From CASFRF01 sp031549345 (GTDB lineage Bacteria > Verrucomicrobiota > Lentisphaeria > Victivallales > Victivallaceae), in assembly GCA_031549345.1 (NCBI GenBank), contig JAVBPY010000002.1, forward strand, positions 124,001 to 188,000: a stretch of 64,000 nt of DNA, read 5' to 3'. Position 1 is the stretch's first letter; the number at the start of each line of letters is the position of its first letter. Position numbers and translations under genes: made by a program. Under the pieces are notes generated by a model. It saw nothing but the letters and a program-made list of their open reading frames with translations. It did not search any database and was not told the DNA's origin. Below, one piece after another: positions 17,860 to 27,187 of this stretch.

Positions 17860-19422
17860 CTACCCTTCGCTTAATCCGGGAACCGCAGTTTCTTGCGCCT
17901 GGATTCCCAGTTGTTTGATTTTATACCGTAAAATCCGCCCGGAAAGGTTCAGAACACGCGCCGCCGCCGCCACGTTCCCCTCCGTCCGGCGCAAGGCCGC
18001 AAGGATTAAACGCCGTTCCAAACGTTCCACTTGTTCCGGAAGATCCATATTTTGAACAGGATCTTCCGATTGTTTTTCTTTCGTATCCGCAACAAAAAGC
18101 TCCGGCGCAGCGGGCAAATCGTCCAATTCCACCCAGCCGCCGCCCGCCGTAAGAACGGCCCGTTCCATACGGTTTTCCAGCTCGCGCACATTACCGGGCC
18201 AGGCGTAAGCGAGCATCGAACGCGCCGCCGCCGCCGAAATGCCGCGGACAGCCCGCCGGTAACGGACACTGAACTTTTCCAAAAAATATTCCGCCAGGGA
18301 AAGAATGTCTTCCTTCCGTTCCGCCAGAGAAGGGATGCGGATGGGGAACACATTGAGCCTGTAGTACAAATCTTCGCGGAATTTACCCTCCGCCATCAGC
18401 CGTTCCAAATCGCGGCTGGTCGCGGCGAGAATCCGCACATCGGACCGTTGCTCCGCATTGCTGCCGATACGCTGGAATGTCCTCTCCTGAATGAAACGGA
18501 GCAGTTTCACTTGCACCGACGGCGCAAGATCGCCGATTTCATCCAGAAAAATCGTCCCCGTATCGGCCGCCTCCACACGGCCGATACGCCGCGCCGCCGC
18601 GCCGGTGAACGCGCCGCGTTCGTGCCCGAAAAGCTCGCTCTCCACCAGTCCCTCGGGCAACGCCGCGCAGTTGACGACAACAAAAGGCGCATTCCGCCGC
18701 CCGCCGTGCCGCTGAATGGCACGGGCGACAAGTTCCTTGCCCGTCCCCGATTCGCCGCGAATCAAAACGGTGGCATCGCTGTCGGCCACCTGGCCGATCA
18801 TTGCGTACACGCGCTGCATTGCCGGAGAATCGCCGACTATTTCCTGCGGACGCGCGACATTCTCCAGCTCTCGGCGAAGGCGGTCATTTTCACGCCGGAG
18901 CTGTTCGCGTTCCTCGTTTTCGCGGTACAGCGTGGAAACCGCCTCGGCAAGGAGTCCAGCGACAATTTCGAGCAAATGAATGTCCCGCTCCAACTCCGGC
19001 TTTTCCGATGTGTCCCGGTCGATGCTCATCGTCCCGATGACACGCCGCCGGTGGATGATCGGCACGCAAATAAAAGCGATATGCGACAAACTTTCGCGGC
19101 TCCCGGTACGGTTCAAAAAATTTTTATTCCGCGAAATATCCGGGATAATCTGCGATTTTCCACTCGCGCCAACTTGGCCTGTAACCCCTTCGCCCAAGTG
19201 GTAACGCCCCCGTTTCCGCTCCGCATCGCTAAGCCCGTGCGACGCGTGGATCACCAATTCATCGCCCTCCAAAAGCGTTACGGTTCCGCGCTGGAGGTCC
19301 ATCTGCCGGTATAACGTCCCCAAAACTTCGGCAAGAAGCGCGGGAACATTTTTTTCCCGCGCCATCGCATGGCTGATCTGGTTGAGAACAGCTATTTCCA
19401 GGTTTTGATCGCGTCCCGGCAT
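17860..19422 (-). CDS. Sigma-54-dependent transcriptional activator with GAF domain (NifA/NorR-like)
   Basis: 520 residues. GAF sensor (about 10-165), a short coiled-coil linker, then an AAA+ domain with Walker A GESGTGKE, GHERGAFTGA (the loop that contacts sigma-54) and Walker B TIFLDEIGD. A Fis-type HTH follows (GNVAAAARVLNLSGRILRYK). It should activate RNA polymerase-sigma-54 in response to a small-molecule or redox cue. It sits upstream of galE/galK/trpS on the same strand with 7 nt spacing, so it may be expressed with them; the target promoter was not found. The last HTH helix has SGRILRYK, close to the usual SRxTLYRK. Confidence 0.92.
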   Translation of the reverse strand: MPGRDQNLEIAVLNQISHAMAREKNVPALLAEVLGTLYRQMDLQRGTVTLLEGDELVIHASHGLSDAERKRGRYHLGEGVTGQVGASGKSQIIPDISRNKNFLNRTGSRESLSHIAFICVPIIHRRRVIGTMSIDRDTSEKPELERDIHLLEIVAGLLAEAVSTLYRENEEREQLRRENDRLRRELENVARPQEIVGDSPAMQRVYAMIGQVADSDATVLIRGESGTGKELVARAIQRHGGRRNAPFVVVNCAALPEGLVESELFGHERGAFTGAAARRIGRVEAADTGTIFLDEIGDLAPSVQVKLLRFIQERTFQRIGSNAEQRSDVRILAATSRDLERLMAEGKFREDLYYRLNVFPIRIPSLAERKEDILSLAEYFLEKFSVRYRRAVRGISAAAARSMLAYAWPGNVRELENRMERAVLTAGGGWVELDDLPAAPELFVADTKEKQSEDPVQNMDLPEQVERLERRLILAALRRTEGNVAAAARVLNLSGRILRYKIKQLGIQAQETAVPGLSEG

Positions 19423-19434
19423 GGGGTTGCGTCC

Positions 19435-20628
19435 TCAGCGGCACCGCTCGACGGCGCGGCGGAAACCGGGTGTGGCCCGTTCCATCACCGAAGCATCCAC
19501 ACAGAATGCCAAACGGAAATACCCCGGCGCGCCGAACGCCGTCCCCGGCACTGCGAGAATCTGCTCGCCAAGGAGTGCGTCGATAAAACGCTGCTCCTCC
19601 GCAACGGGCGATTTCGGAAAAAAGTAAAAAGCGCCGGCGGGGAGTTGGTATTCGATGCCGGCGAAATTGAGCATCTTTTGCATCGCATCGCGGCGGGCAC
19701 GGTAAATGGCAAGATCGACCTGCGCTCCGAGGCAGCTCCGCAAAAGCTGCTGCGCAACCGCCGGCGCGTTCACAAAACCGAGCGTCCGGTTGCAGAGAAT
19801 CAGCGCGTTCATCAAGGGTGCGGCTTCTTCCTCCAGGATCGGATTCACCGCAAGGTAGCCGATGCGCTCCCCGGCGAGCGAAAGGCTCTTGGAATACGAA
19901 CCGATGACCACCGAATGCCGAAAAAAAGCAAACATGGAGGGAATTTCCAACCCTTCAAAGTTCAAAAAACGGTACGGCTCGTCGGCGACGACGAAAATCG
20001 GACGCTTGAACATGGCTTCCGCCTTGCGGACAACCTCGCCAAGAGCCTTGAGCTCCGCACGCGTATAGATGCGCCCGGTGGGGTTGTTCGGCGAATTCAG
20101 GATGATCGCCCTGGTACGCTCCGTAATGGCTTCGGCAAAGGCCGCCGGATCAAGCTCGAACGTGCCGGGCTTTGTCGGAACGCGGCGCAATGAGGCCCCG
20201 GCGTTGGCGGCGTAAAAATCGTATTCCACAAAATAAGGCGCGGGCGCCAGCACTTCATCGCCCGGCGTGAGGATGGAACGGAACAACACGTTGATTCCGC
20301 CCGCCGCGCCGCAAGTCAGCATCACATTGGCGGCGGGGATCGCGCACTCTTGCTCACGCGAAAGATGCGCTGCAAGCTCCGTGCGCAACTCCGGGTATCC
20401 GGCGTTCGGCATGTAGCCGAGCGCAAAGGGAGTCCCGGCTCGTTCCGCCACGGCGCGCAACGCCGCGGCCACCTCCGGCGGCGGCGGCAAATCGGGATTC
20501 CCCAGGCTGAAGTCGTACACACGGTCGGCGCCGTACTGCTTGCGGAGCTCGATCCCCGCCTCGAACATTTTACGGATCGCCGATCCCCGGGAAAGATACC
20601 CGGCCACCTGGTCGCTGATTAGCTGCAT
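19435..20628 (-). CDS. Class I/II PLP-dependent aminotransferase
   Basis: 397 residues. Fold type I motifs: NPDLPPPPEV, GAAGGINVLF, LNSPNNPTGRIYT, VADEPYRFLNFEG, and the PLP lysine in YSKSLSLAGERIGY. Closest in style to aspartate/aromatic aminotransferases that use the N-terminal GNPDLPPP signature. Substrate cannot be fixed. It ends 12 nt before the sigma-54 activator start and may be the first gene of that operon. Confidence 0.9.
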   Translation of the reverse strand: MQLISDQVAGYLSRGSAIRKMFEAGIELRKQYGADRVYDFSLGNPDLPPPPEVAAALRAVAERAGTPFALGYMPNAGYPELRTELAAHLSREQECAIPAANVMLTCGAAGGINVLFRSILTPGDEVLAPAPYFVEYDFYAANAGASLRRVPTKPGTFELDPAAFAEAITERTRAIILNSPNNPTGRIYTRAELKALGEVVRKAEAMFKRPIFVVADEPYRFLNFEGLEIPSMFAFFRHSVVIGSYSKSLSLAGERIGYLAVNPILEEEAAPLMNALILCNRTLGFVNAPAVAQQLLRSCLGAQVDLAIYRARRDAMQKMLNFAGIEYQLPAGAFYFFPKSPVAEEQRFIDALLGEQILAVPGTAFGAPGYFRLAFCVDASVMERATPGFRRAVERCR

Positions 20629-20688
20629 GCATTCACCCCGTTCTTTTTCTGTAAGATACCATGTATAAGGTTTTTTTCAAGTTCAAGT

Positions 20689-20702
20689 TGACAAATTTGT
20701 CA
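20689..20702. promoter_or_regulatory. Perfect 14-bp palindrome between divergent genes, overlapping a TTGACA box
   Basis: TGACAAATTTGTCA is an exact palindrome in the 96-bp gap between the aminotransferase and the small ORF at 20725. It overlaps TTGACA at 20688-20693, a possible -35 element. This looks like a dimeric repressor site; the regulator is unknown. Confidence 0.5.
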
Positions 20703-20724
20703 TGAAATAAACACGGGAGAAACA

Positions 20725-21027
20725 ATGCGAAAATCAAAAAAATTGCCGCCCGACTTACAGCCGGAGGATGAGGTGGAGGCGGCGCTTTTGAAGCGGGCGC
20801 TCGGCTTCGACCACGAAGAAGTTCACCAGGAGGCCGTGATCGACAAAAAAAGCGGTGAAGTCCTCGAAGCCCTTAAAACACGCAAGGTGCTGAAAGTAAT
20901 CCCGCCGGATGTGCGAGCCTTGCTCTTCTGGTTGAAAAACCGCCGCCCGGACCGTTGGCGCGAACGCGTCGAGCCGGCGGCGGAAGAACCCGAATACGAA
21001 TTTGACGAAAATGAACGAAACCTCTAA
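20725..21027 (+). CDS. Small protein resembling phage terminase small-subunit C-terminal region
   Basis: 100 residues, preceded by GGGAGA. The segment PPDVRALLFWLKNRRPDRWRER resembles the FWLKNRRPDxWRD motif seen in many phage terminase-small-subunit-like proteins. The N-terminal half is charged and lacks a recognisable HTH. It overlaps the upstream part of the next frame. No other phage packaging gene is present, so it may be a domesticated or relict phage gene. Family call is tentative. Confidence 0.45.
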   Translation: MRKSKKLPPDLQPEDEVEAALLKRALGFDHEEVHQEAVIDKKSGEVLEALKTRKVLKVIPPDVRALLFWLKNRRPDRWRERVEPAAEEPEYEFDENERNL

Positions 21028-21040
21028 AATGGAGTCTGTT

Positions 21041-21928
21041 ATGGAAAACACATTCATGTACCCCGGATTATCGACCGACGTTTCGGCACGCGAACGCCGC
21101 AAAGAAGCGACCGCGGGCGGCCTGGAGGCCGGCATCACGCAAATGCTTCGTCAGCTCTGGACGGGATCGATCCGCATGCATTCCCTGCCGCCAGGCGAAG
21201 AAGGATTGATCTTGAAACCGCTCTCGTCGGAATTCCCCGAAGACCACACAAACTGGTGGGTCGCGGAAGCGGTCCTTCGCGCGGAATCGACGGAATATGC
21301 AACCCTCCGGGAGTCGCTGACGCGCCTGGCCCTCGTATTCCCGCTCCTCCCGGATACGGTGGAAACGTTGGGCGGTTCGAAACTTGTCTTCGGCAAAGCC
21401 CTCCTCAAAGATGGAATCGTTTGGAGCGAAACGGTTGCTTGGGGGCGGCAGCGCCTCGTCGGCGAAATGACGCTGCGTGTGGAAATCAACCTGGCGATGT
21501 CGACGTTCGCCGCGGAAGATACGCTGAAAACCTCCCCCTCGGACGAAAACGCAAGCGTCGACATGAAGATTACGGATGTGGAGGAAATATTGCGTTCCAA
21601 GCTTGGATCGGCGGCGGGACTGCGGCTGGTGCCGGAACGGCTTCCATTGTTTCTGGACGAGGGAATCGGCGTCTGGGTCACCGGCGCCGCGCTGCCTGTC
21701 GATTTCGCTTACCGCACATTCAAATTCGAGGTATGGATGCAATCACTGAACTTTGAGGGCCTTCCCGACGCAGCCTCGCAATTGTACGCACAACTCGCCC
21801 TTGGCGGCGGAGGCGTCGTGCTTGAGAGCGAATTGGAGTTTACCGAAGCGCGCGAATCCGGCAGGCGCTATTTGCGCGGAAAATTCCATGGAAGCATTAC
21901 GCTGCCCGCAAGCGTCCAATCGTATTGA
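21041..21928 (+). CDS. Hypothetical protein, partner of the terminase-like ORF
   Basis: 295 residues, soluble, with no signal peptide or membrane segment. I do not recognise the family. The start at 21041 is chosen because GGAG lies 6 nt before it; in-frame ATGs at 21011 and 21029 are possible. The N-terminal third contains YPGLSTDVSARERRKEAT and WWVAEAVLRAES; the rest alternates beta-like segments (MTLRVEINLAMS, FKFEVWMQSLNF). It follows the small ORF directly and ends before the dnaA upstream region. Confidence 0.5.
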   Translation: MENTFMYPGLSTDVSARERRKEATAGGLEAGITQMLRQLWTGSIRMHSLPPGEEGLILKPLSSEFPEDHTNWWVAEAVLRAESTEYATLRESLTRLALVFPLLPDTVETLGGSKLVFGKALLKDGIVWSETVAWGRQRLVGEMTLRVEINLAMSTFAAEDTLKTSPSDENASVDMKITDVEEILRSKLGSAAGLRLVPERLPLFLDEGIGVWVTGAALPVDFAYRTFKFEVWMQSLNFEGLPDAASQLYAQLALGGGGVVLESELEFTEARESGRRYLRGKFHGSITLPASVQSY

Positions 21929-22394
21929 AACATAACACACGTATCCCATAAAAGGAATTTTGTCAATACGTAAAACAAAGAAAAATCGTTCTTTTTTTCC
22001 TCTTTTTTTCTCCGTTTCCGGTTGCATTATTCCTTTCTCCATGTACATTGGATATTGTCGGCCCCGAAAAAGAGGCCCGGGTTGTTAATAAGCTGTTAAT
22101 AAGCTGTCAATGTCATGGGTGTTCCATGTGTAACTTACACAAAAGCGCTCTCTTACGACAACTTATACGCCGATGGGCGGCGAAGATGTAAAATATACGT
22201 CGACGTAGCACATTCAAGCTCAAAAGCTCTAACTGCTTGACAACGCGAATGATGGGGAAAGCCCCCCGCGAAGAGTCTGTTTTCGGGGGGTGCCGGGGTC
22301 GTATGCGCCGTAATGGCTGCAAGGCGCCGGAAGCACCGGATTGTTAATAACTTCTGTTGCAAAACAGTAAAATATGTAAGTATATAGGTAGAAA
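21929..22394. other. Non-coding dnaA upstream region, candidate replication-initiation region
   Basis: 466 bp without a credible gene. It contains GTTAATAAGCT twice in tandem (22084-22105), three TGTTAATAA sequences (22083-22091, 22094-22102, 22342-22350), and the exact inverted repeat TGTGTAA-c-TTACACA (22127-22141). TGTTAATAA reads TTATTAACA on the other strand, one mismatch from the DnaA-box consensus TTATNCACA. The first two are 11 bp apart, one helical turn. It could be the dnaA autoregulatory region and possibly oriC. A possible promoter is TTGCAA (22357) with TATATA (22381). Confidence 0.45.
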
Positions 22395-23732
22395 ATGGCC
22401 GGGGAAGATATGGCAAACCGCATCTGGGCAATGGCTTCGGATCGGCTGAAAAGGAATGAACCCGCGTTGTTCGATCAATGGCTGAAGCCGCTGCTTCCGC
22501 TCGGTCTGGACGATGAGCAGGAACTCGTTCTCGGCGCGGCCAATGATTTTGTAGTCGATTTCATCAACCGCCACTATTCCCGCGCGCTCCTCAACGCGCT
22601 CACGGAACTGGACGGCAACGATTACGTTTACCGTCTGGAACCGGGGCATTCTCCGCCCGACGCCGCCGTTTCCGTTGCGCCGTCCCCGGAACCGAAGGCC
22701 AAGACCGGCGGCGCCGCCGCCGCGTGGAGCACGCCTTTGTTCGACAATTTTGTCGTCAGCGAGGAAAATCGTTACGCGTTTCTGGCTTCCCGCTCCGCGG
22801 TGGAGGAACCGGGGTTGTACAACCCGTTGTACCTTTATGGCGTAAGCGGAATCGGCAAAACGCACCTTCTGCGCGCGGCGGAAACGGAGGCGCGCCGCCG
22901 GAATTTATCGGTGCGTTATACAACGTGCGAAGCGTTGTTGACGGAATTTTACGATCTCCTGACATCGCACCGGAGTTTGACGGAATTCCGTGCCTCTGTA
23001 CGCGGCGTGGACATGCTGCTTATCGACGATGTGCACATGCTCGCGGGGAAACCGCAGATTCAGGAAGAGTTCTTCAATCTCTTCAACGCGTTGCATTTGC
23101 AACGGAAGCAAATTATCCTTACAAGCGATAAGGAGCCTTGCGAAATCAAGGGGTTGGAGCCGCGACTTGTAACTCGCTTTGAATCCGGCGTTACAACGGA
23201 GATTTCGCCCCCGGGTGTGGAGGCGCGCCTGGCGATTCTCCGCATGATTTCCAAGGACCCGGATATTAAAGTGAAGCTGGAGCCGCGGCTGCTGGAATTT
23301 CTTGCGGAGCACATCGCTTCGAGCGTGCGCCGCCTGAAAGGTGCGTTTCTTCGTTTGGCGACACTTGCGACGATGAGCGGCCAATCCCCGACGATCGCCA
23401 TGGCGGAAGAGCTTCTGCAAAAGCAACTTGTTCACGAAGCGAGGACGAAAATCGTCGGAATGGACCGCATTCAACAGGTCGTTGCGGAGCATTTCGGCAT
23501 TTCGCTTGGGGATATTTTGAGTTCCAAGCGTCCGCGCAACATTGCGGAACCGCGCATGGTGGCGATGTATCTTTGCCGGACGCACACGGAGCATTCGTTG
23601 CCGGAAATCGGGAAGGCATTCGGAAAAAACCACGCCACGATTCTCAACGCAATGAAAAAAATTCCGGAACTTTGCTCGCGCGACGAAGCGTTGCGCCGTT
23701 CTCTTTCGCAATTGGAGCGCAAGCTCAAATAA
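22395..23732 (+). CDS. dnaA: Chromosomal replication initiator protein DnaA
   Basis: 445 residues. Domain I (about 5-75), a short alanine/proline linker, the AAA+ core with Walker A GVSGIGKTH and Walker B LLIDDVH, and the C-terminal DNA-binding domain with AMYLCRTHTEHSLPEIGKAFG-KNHATIL, matching the DnaA signature. It opens the origin and regulates replication. Start ATG 22395 has AGGTAG upstream. ATG 22410 is an alternative. The usual dnaN/recF neighbours are absent; a tRNA gene starts 6 nt after the stop. Confidence 0.96.
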   Translation: MAGEDMANRIWAMASDRLKRNEPALFDQWLKPLLPLGLDDEQELVLGAANDFVVDFINRHYSRALLNALTELDGNDYVYRLEPGHSPPDAAVSVAPSPEPKAKTGGAAAAWSTPLFDNFVVSEENRYAFLASRSAVEEPGLYNPLYLYGVSGIGKTHLLRAAETEARRRNLSVRYTTCEALLTEFYDLLTSHRSLTEFRASVRGVDMLLIDDVHMLAGKPQIQEEFFNLFNALHLQRKQIILTSDKEPCEIKGLEPRLVTRFESGVTTEISPPGVEARLAILRMISKDPDIKVKLEPRLLEFLAEHIASSVRRLKGAFLRLATLATMSGQSPTIAMAEELLQKQLVHEARTKIVGMDRIQQVVAEHFGISLGDILSSKRPRNIAEPRMVAMYLCRTHTEHSLPEIGKAFGKNHATILNAMKKIPELCSRDEALRRSLSQLERKLK

Positions 23733-23738
23733 TTTTCC

Positions 23739-23814
<76 letters not shown>

Positions 23815-23850
23815 TCCTTCAAGCTCAAAACACGTACAACGGAATCCACT

Positions 23851-25053
23851 ATGATGTTGATGGTGAGCACTCTGGGTATTCTGGCAATCCTTTTGTCTTG
23901 TTATTTTATATCGGAGAGAAAAAAAATTGCCGCCGGAGAACCGCCCCGGGTATTCGCGACCGAAAACGTCAATCACGGTCGGCAATTCGAGATCGACATG
24001 GCCAAGGTAATCTCCATCGTCTGGATGATCCTTGTACATGTCGATGAAGAATGTTACAAAAACATCGAATTCGCTCCGGGGCTGCAAACGTGGATCCATG
24101 TATTCATTGAATTCGTCGGCGGCCCCCTCGCCGCGCCCATTTTCATGCTTGCAATGGGGATCGGAATTGCCTACAGCAAAAACCAGGACCCCAAAGTCAA
24201 TACGGTGCGCGGAATAAAACTCGTCGGCCAGGGATACATCCTGAACGTGGTGCGCGGCGTCCTCCCCTGCCTTTTCTTTTTCCTGTTATATCAGTCGAAA
24301 AGCCTTCAAAGTCAAAGCATTGAAGAACTTCTATGCCTGGATATCCTGCACTTTGCCGGACTCGCATTCCTCTTTTTTTCGCTGGCGAAGTATTTCCGAT
24401 GGAACGATCTTATTATCCTTATCTCGGCCATCGGATTGCTTTTTGGGGGCTCGATTGCATCGCCGATTTATCCGAATGGCGAATTAACTTCAGTCTGGAT
24501 CGGTTACTTTACCTACCAGAATGCCCTGACCCCCTTCCCGCTGTTTGTGTGGCTGATCTATCCGGTTACAGGATACTTGTTCGGAAAAGTTCTGTTGTGC
24601 GTTGCGGATAAAGCGAAGTTTTACACCCGTCTTCTTTTTGGCGGAACGATCCTCTTCGGCGCTTTTACGGCGATGCTGTCCGCATGCGAATACAACCTGT
24701 CTGAATTATTCATCGGCGAAAATATGTACGCGCAAAATACCGTCAAAGTTTTCTGGATATTCGGTATTGCGATGATCTGGTGCAGTCTACTGTATTTCCT
24801 ATCCCGCGCGCTCGAATGCCTGAAGACGGTAAAAAATCTTGTGGCGTTCATGAGCAAAAAAATCAACGCCATCTTCATTACGCAATGGATTTTGATCGGC
24901 TGGATGACATGGGGCGGATTTTTCAAATGCGGCGTATACGACGGAATTTTTCTGCTTTTCTTCGTGTCGATTGCAATCCTCACCGTCGTCCTGGTCTATT
25001 TCGCGGATCGTCTGACGGCCCCCAAAACCGTCAGCGGAGCACCGCGCCAATAA
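23851..25053 (+). CDS. Polytopic membrane acyltransferase-like protein (HGSNAT/DUF1624-like)
   Basis: 400 residues with about ten membrane helices. An early EIDMAKVISIVWMILVHVDEE segment resembles the N-terminal core of heparan-alpha-glucosaminide N-acetyltransferase-like and acyltransferase-3-like proteins, where a short Asp/Arg-rich motif precedes a helix ending in His. A conserved-looking LDILHFAGLAFLFFSL segment follows. It probably transfers acyl groups across the membrane to a surface glycan. The C-terminus overlaps the converging esterase gene by 23 bp. Start could be ATG 23851 or 23854. Confidence 0.6.
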   Translation: MMLMVSTLGILAILLSCYFISERKKIAAGEPPRVFATENVNHGRQFEIDMAKVISIVWMILVHVDEECYKNIEFAPGLQTWIHVFIEFVGGPLAAPIFMLAMGIGIAYSKNQDPKVNTVRGIKLVGQGYILNVVRGVLPCLFFFLLYQSKSLQSQSIEELLCLDILHFAGLAFLFFSLAKYFRWNDLIILISAIGLLFGGSIASPIYPNGELTSVWIGYFTYQNALTPFPLFVWLIYPVTGYLFGKVLLCVADKAKFYTRLLFGGTILFGAFTAMLSACEYNLSELFIGENMYAQNTVKVFWIFGIAMIWCSLLYFLSRALECLKTVKNLVAFMSKKINAIFITQWILIGWMTWGGFFKCGVYDGIFLLFFVSIAILTVVLVYFADRLTAPKTVSGAPRQ

Positions 25054-27187
25054 AATCACGAAGATCCAGCCCGGTACGCGACAATGCTTCCTTTGGAAAG
25101 TTGTATTTCCCGTAAGAAGCCATCATCACGATATTTTCCGGGAGAAGGAGCGAAACATCTTCCTTTTCCTCCGCATTGGGGGAAAGACGGAGGCGAAACT
25201 CAGGTTTGGCGATGCAAAATTCCCGCAATTTTTGAAGTTCTCCCCGATTGAGAACAGCCCGCGTCAGCGGCTGGAAACGGACGGGAAGAAGTGCCAGGAG
25301 GGAGGAGCGCCCGAGGGAGCCCATGCTGTTTTGCATCGCCCACGGCTCGTTGTAAGAACCATACAACATGCCATCGGTCCCGGCCTTTTTCCAGGCCGCC
25401 AGCATCAACGCTTCCTGAAGTCCGTTGGCCGAACGATATTGCTCCTGTAAGATCGGCTCCGCGCCACGCTCCGCCCAAATCCAGTCGTTGCCGAAGTTCC
25501 CCGCGGCCAGCAGGACCGAATCAGCGCCGCTTACGTCGTGCGCCATCAAATCGGGCAGCCGGTCGCGCCAGGCCCATCCGCCGATAGCCCCCCAGGCAGG
25601 AAAGGACTTTTCGGTCTGGTTGTAGAGCCAGAGGGTACGGAAGCGCGGATTTTCCGGATGACGGAACACCAACGCCAGCGCGGTCGTCTTTTTCGGGAAA
25701 CGGCCGATATGGCGAATCACCAGCGAATCTTCCTCAAAACGGACCGGCCAGTGCGGCAGGAACGCCGCGACCGCCGGATTGTCCTCCGGGCCGCCTACCA
25801 GGATCAAATGCGCATCGGGGGCGGCCGCGCCGATTTCGGAGGCAAGCCGAACCGGAAATTGTCCATACGGCATACGCCGCCGGTCGCCGGAACGAAGGTC
25901 GGCGGAACGGCTCCATGCCCCGACCGCGGCGTTCTGCCCATAGGAATCGGACACAACAAAACGGATCGGCGCGCCGTCGAAGAGCGAGAACATACCGCCG
26001 CAGGAGTACTCCGTCCCGCCGGAAGCGCCCAAATGCCACACGCCGTCGCGCCGCGCCAACGTAACGCCGGTACGCCCGGCTGGAACAGTCAATTCCTGAT
26101 TGTCCAGCGCAACAGTTTGAATCGGCCATGGAGCACTGAGAGTCAGGCGTTCAATGTTCTTGGTTGTCCCGGAAATCTGTCCGGCGCGCCGCTCCAGCTT
26201 CACGCTTCCGTAACAATGCGGATCGAGAAGGCGTTCAATGCTCAGCCCTTCCCGAAAACCGGGAAAAGTCAGGTCGGTTTCAAAAAACAAATGTTCCGGA
26301 AAGGGATTGCGTTTCTGCCGCAAAAGAAAATCGATGGGGGAATGCGCGCCCGACGCAGGGAGGACGTTGTGGCCGACGCCGGGGTATTCGTAAAAATGCC
26401 CGTTGGAGGCTCCGGCAAAATCCTGTTCGATCAATCGCTGGTTGCCGATTCCCACTGCCCAGTCGGCGTCGCCGTGATGGAACTGTACAGGAAGATCGAC
26501 AAAATTTTTCACTGGCAGCCCATAGGCCCATCCGCAATACGAAACCACACCCGACCACAGCCCCGGATAACGCGCCGCCATCCGGTTGACGCCCCAGCCG
26601 CCCATGCTCATGCCGCCGATGCCGATCCGGTCGGGATCGACCGGGTACATCGCACGGACGAATTCCAGCGCCTCCAGAACATCGCGCTCGCCGGAGGCGC
26701 GGTAAAAGGGATTGCCGCGCCCGAGTACGTACAACTTAAGGTGCATCGTTGCCGCTTTGTCGGGCAGCCACGAACGGTGCGTTCCACCGAGCCCGTGCAG
26801 GCCTATAACAAGCGGAAGCGGCGTCTTTCGGTCCCACTCCGCGGGAACTTCCAGCATGATCGGCTGACCGGAGCCATCCATCCGGGAACGGAACGCCCAT
26901 TCGAAACGTCCCGTCTGCGCATCCAGAGGATTCCGCTTTTCCGCCAGTGCGGCGTGGAGCTCCTTCCAGCGCGCGAGCGTCTGCTCAAACTCCGCCTTCT
27001 TCTTTTCGTCGCCGGAGAGCTTCCGGGCCTCCTCGTTCAGGAAAAGAAGCATCCCTTCGCTGTGCGCCGGCGTTCCCGGAAGAATCGCCTGGTTGCGCTG
27101 CTCCAAGCGCTCAATCTCCGCCTCCGAAGCGACGCCCCCAAGAGCGCATGCCAACATGATCCCAAGGATCAAACGTTTCAAGCTCAT
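25031..27187 (-). CDS. Secreted prolyl-oligopeptidase-type esterase, large
   Basis: 718 residues with signal peptide MSLKRLILGIMLACALGGVAS. The alpha/beta hydrolase core (about 100-290) has the oxyanion segment LHGLGG, nucleophile GMSMGG (Ser194), acid HHGDAD (Asp240/242) and His273 in GVGHNV. The C-terminal ~400 residues are of unknown fold, with LILVGGPEDNPAV and repeated beta-like segments. The start overlaps the giant protein's stop by ATGA, so it is translated from the same mRNA. Likely a periplasmic or secreted carbohydrate or polyester esterase; the partnership with the giant protein is notable. Confidence 0.75.
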   Translation of the reverse strand: MSLKRLILGIMLACALGGVASEAEIERLEQRNQAILPGTPAHSEGMLLFLNEEARKLSGDEKKKAEFEQTLARWKELHAALAEKRNPLDAQTGRFEWAFRSRMDGSGQPIMLEVPAEWDRKTPLPLVIGLHGLGGTHRSWLPDKAATMHLKLYVLGRGNPFYRASGERDVLEALEFVRAMYPVDPDRIGIGGMSMGGWGVNRMAARYPGLWSGVVSYCGWAYGLPVKNFVDLPVQFHHGDADWAVGIGNQRLIEQDFAGASNGHFYEYPGVGHNVLPASGAHSPIDFLLRQKRNPFPEHLFFETDLTFPGFREGLSIERLLDPHCYGSVKLERRAGQISGTTKNIERLTLSAPWPIQTVALDNQELTVPAGRTGVTLARRDGVWHLGASGGTEYSCGGMFSLFDGAPIRFVVSDSYGQNAAVGAWSRSADLRSGDRRRMPYGQFPVRLASEIGAAAPDAHLILVGGPEDNPAVAAFLPHWPVRFEEDSLVIRHIGRFPKKTTALALVFRHPENPRFRTLWLYNQTEKSFPAWGAIGGWAWRDRLPDLMAHDVSGADSVLLAAGNFGNDWIWAERGAEPILQEQYRSANGLQEALMLAAWKKAGTDGMLYGSYNEPWAMQNSMGSLGRSSLLALLPVRFQPLTRAVLNRGELQKLREFCIAKPEFRLRLSPNAEEKEDVSLLLPENIVMMASYGKYNFPKEALSRTGLDLRDFIGAVLR

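Noticed and set aside
22113..22431. Minus-strand frames in the dnaA upstream region
   Set aside because: Short, Arg-rich, no ribosome site, and they cross the tandem DnaA-box-like repeats; better explained as non-coding.
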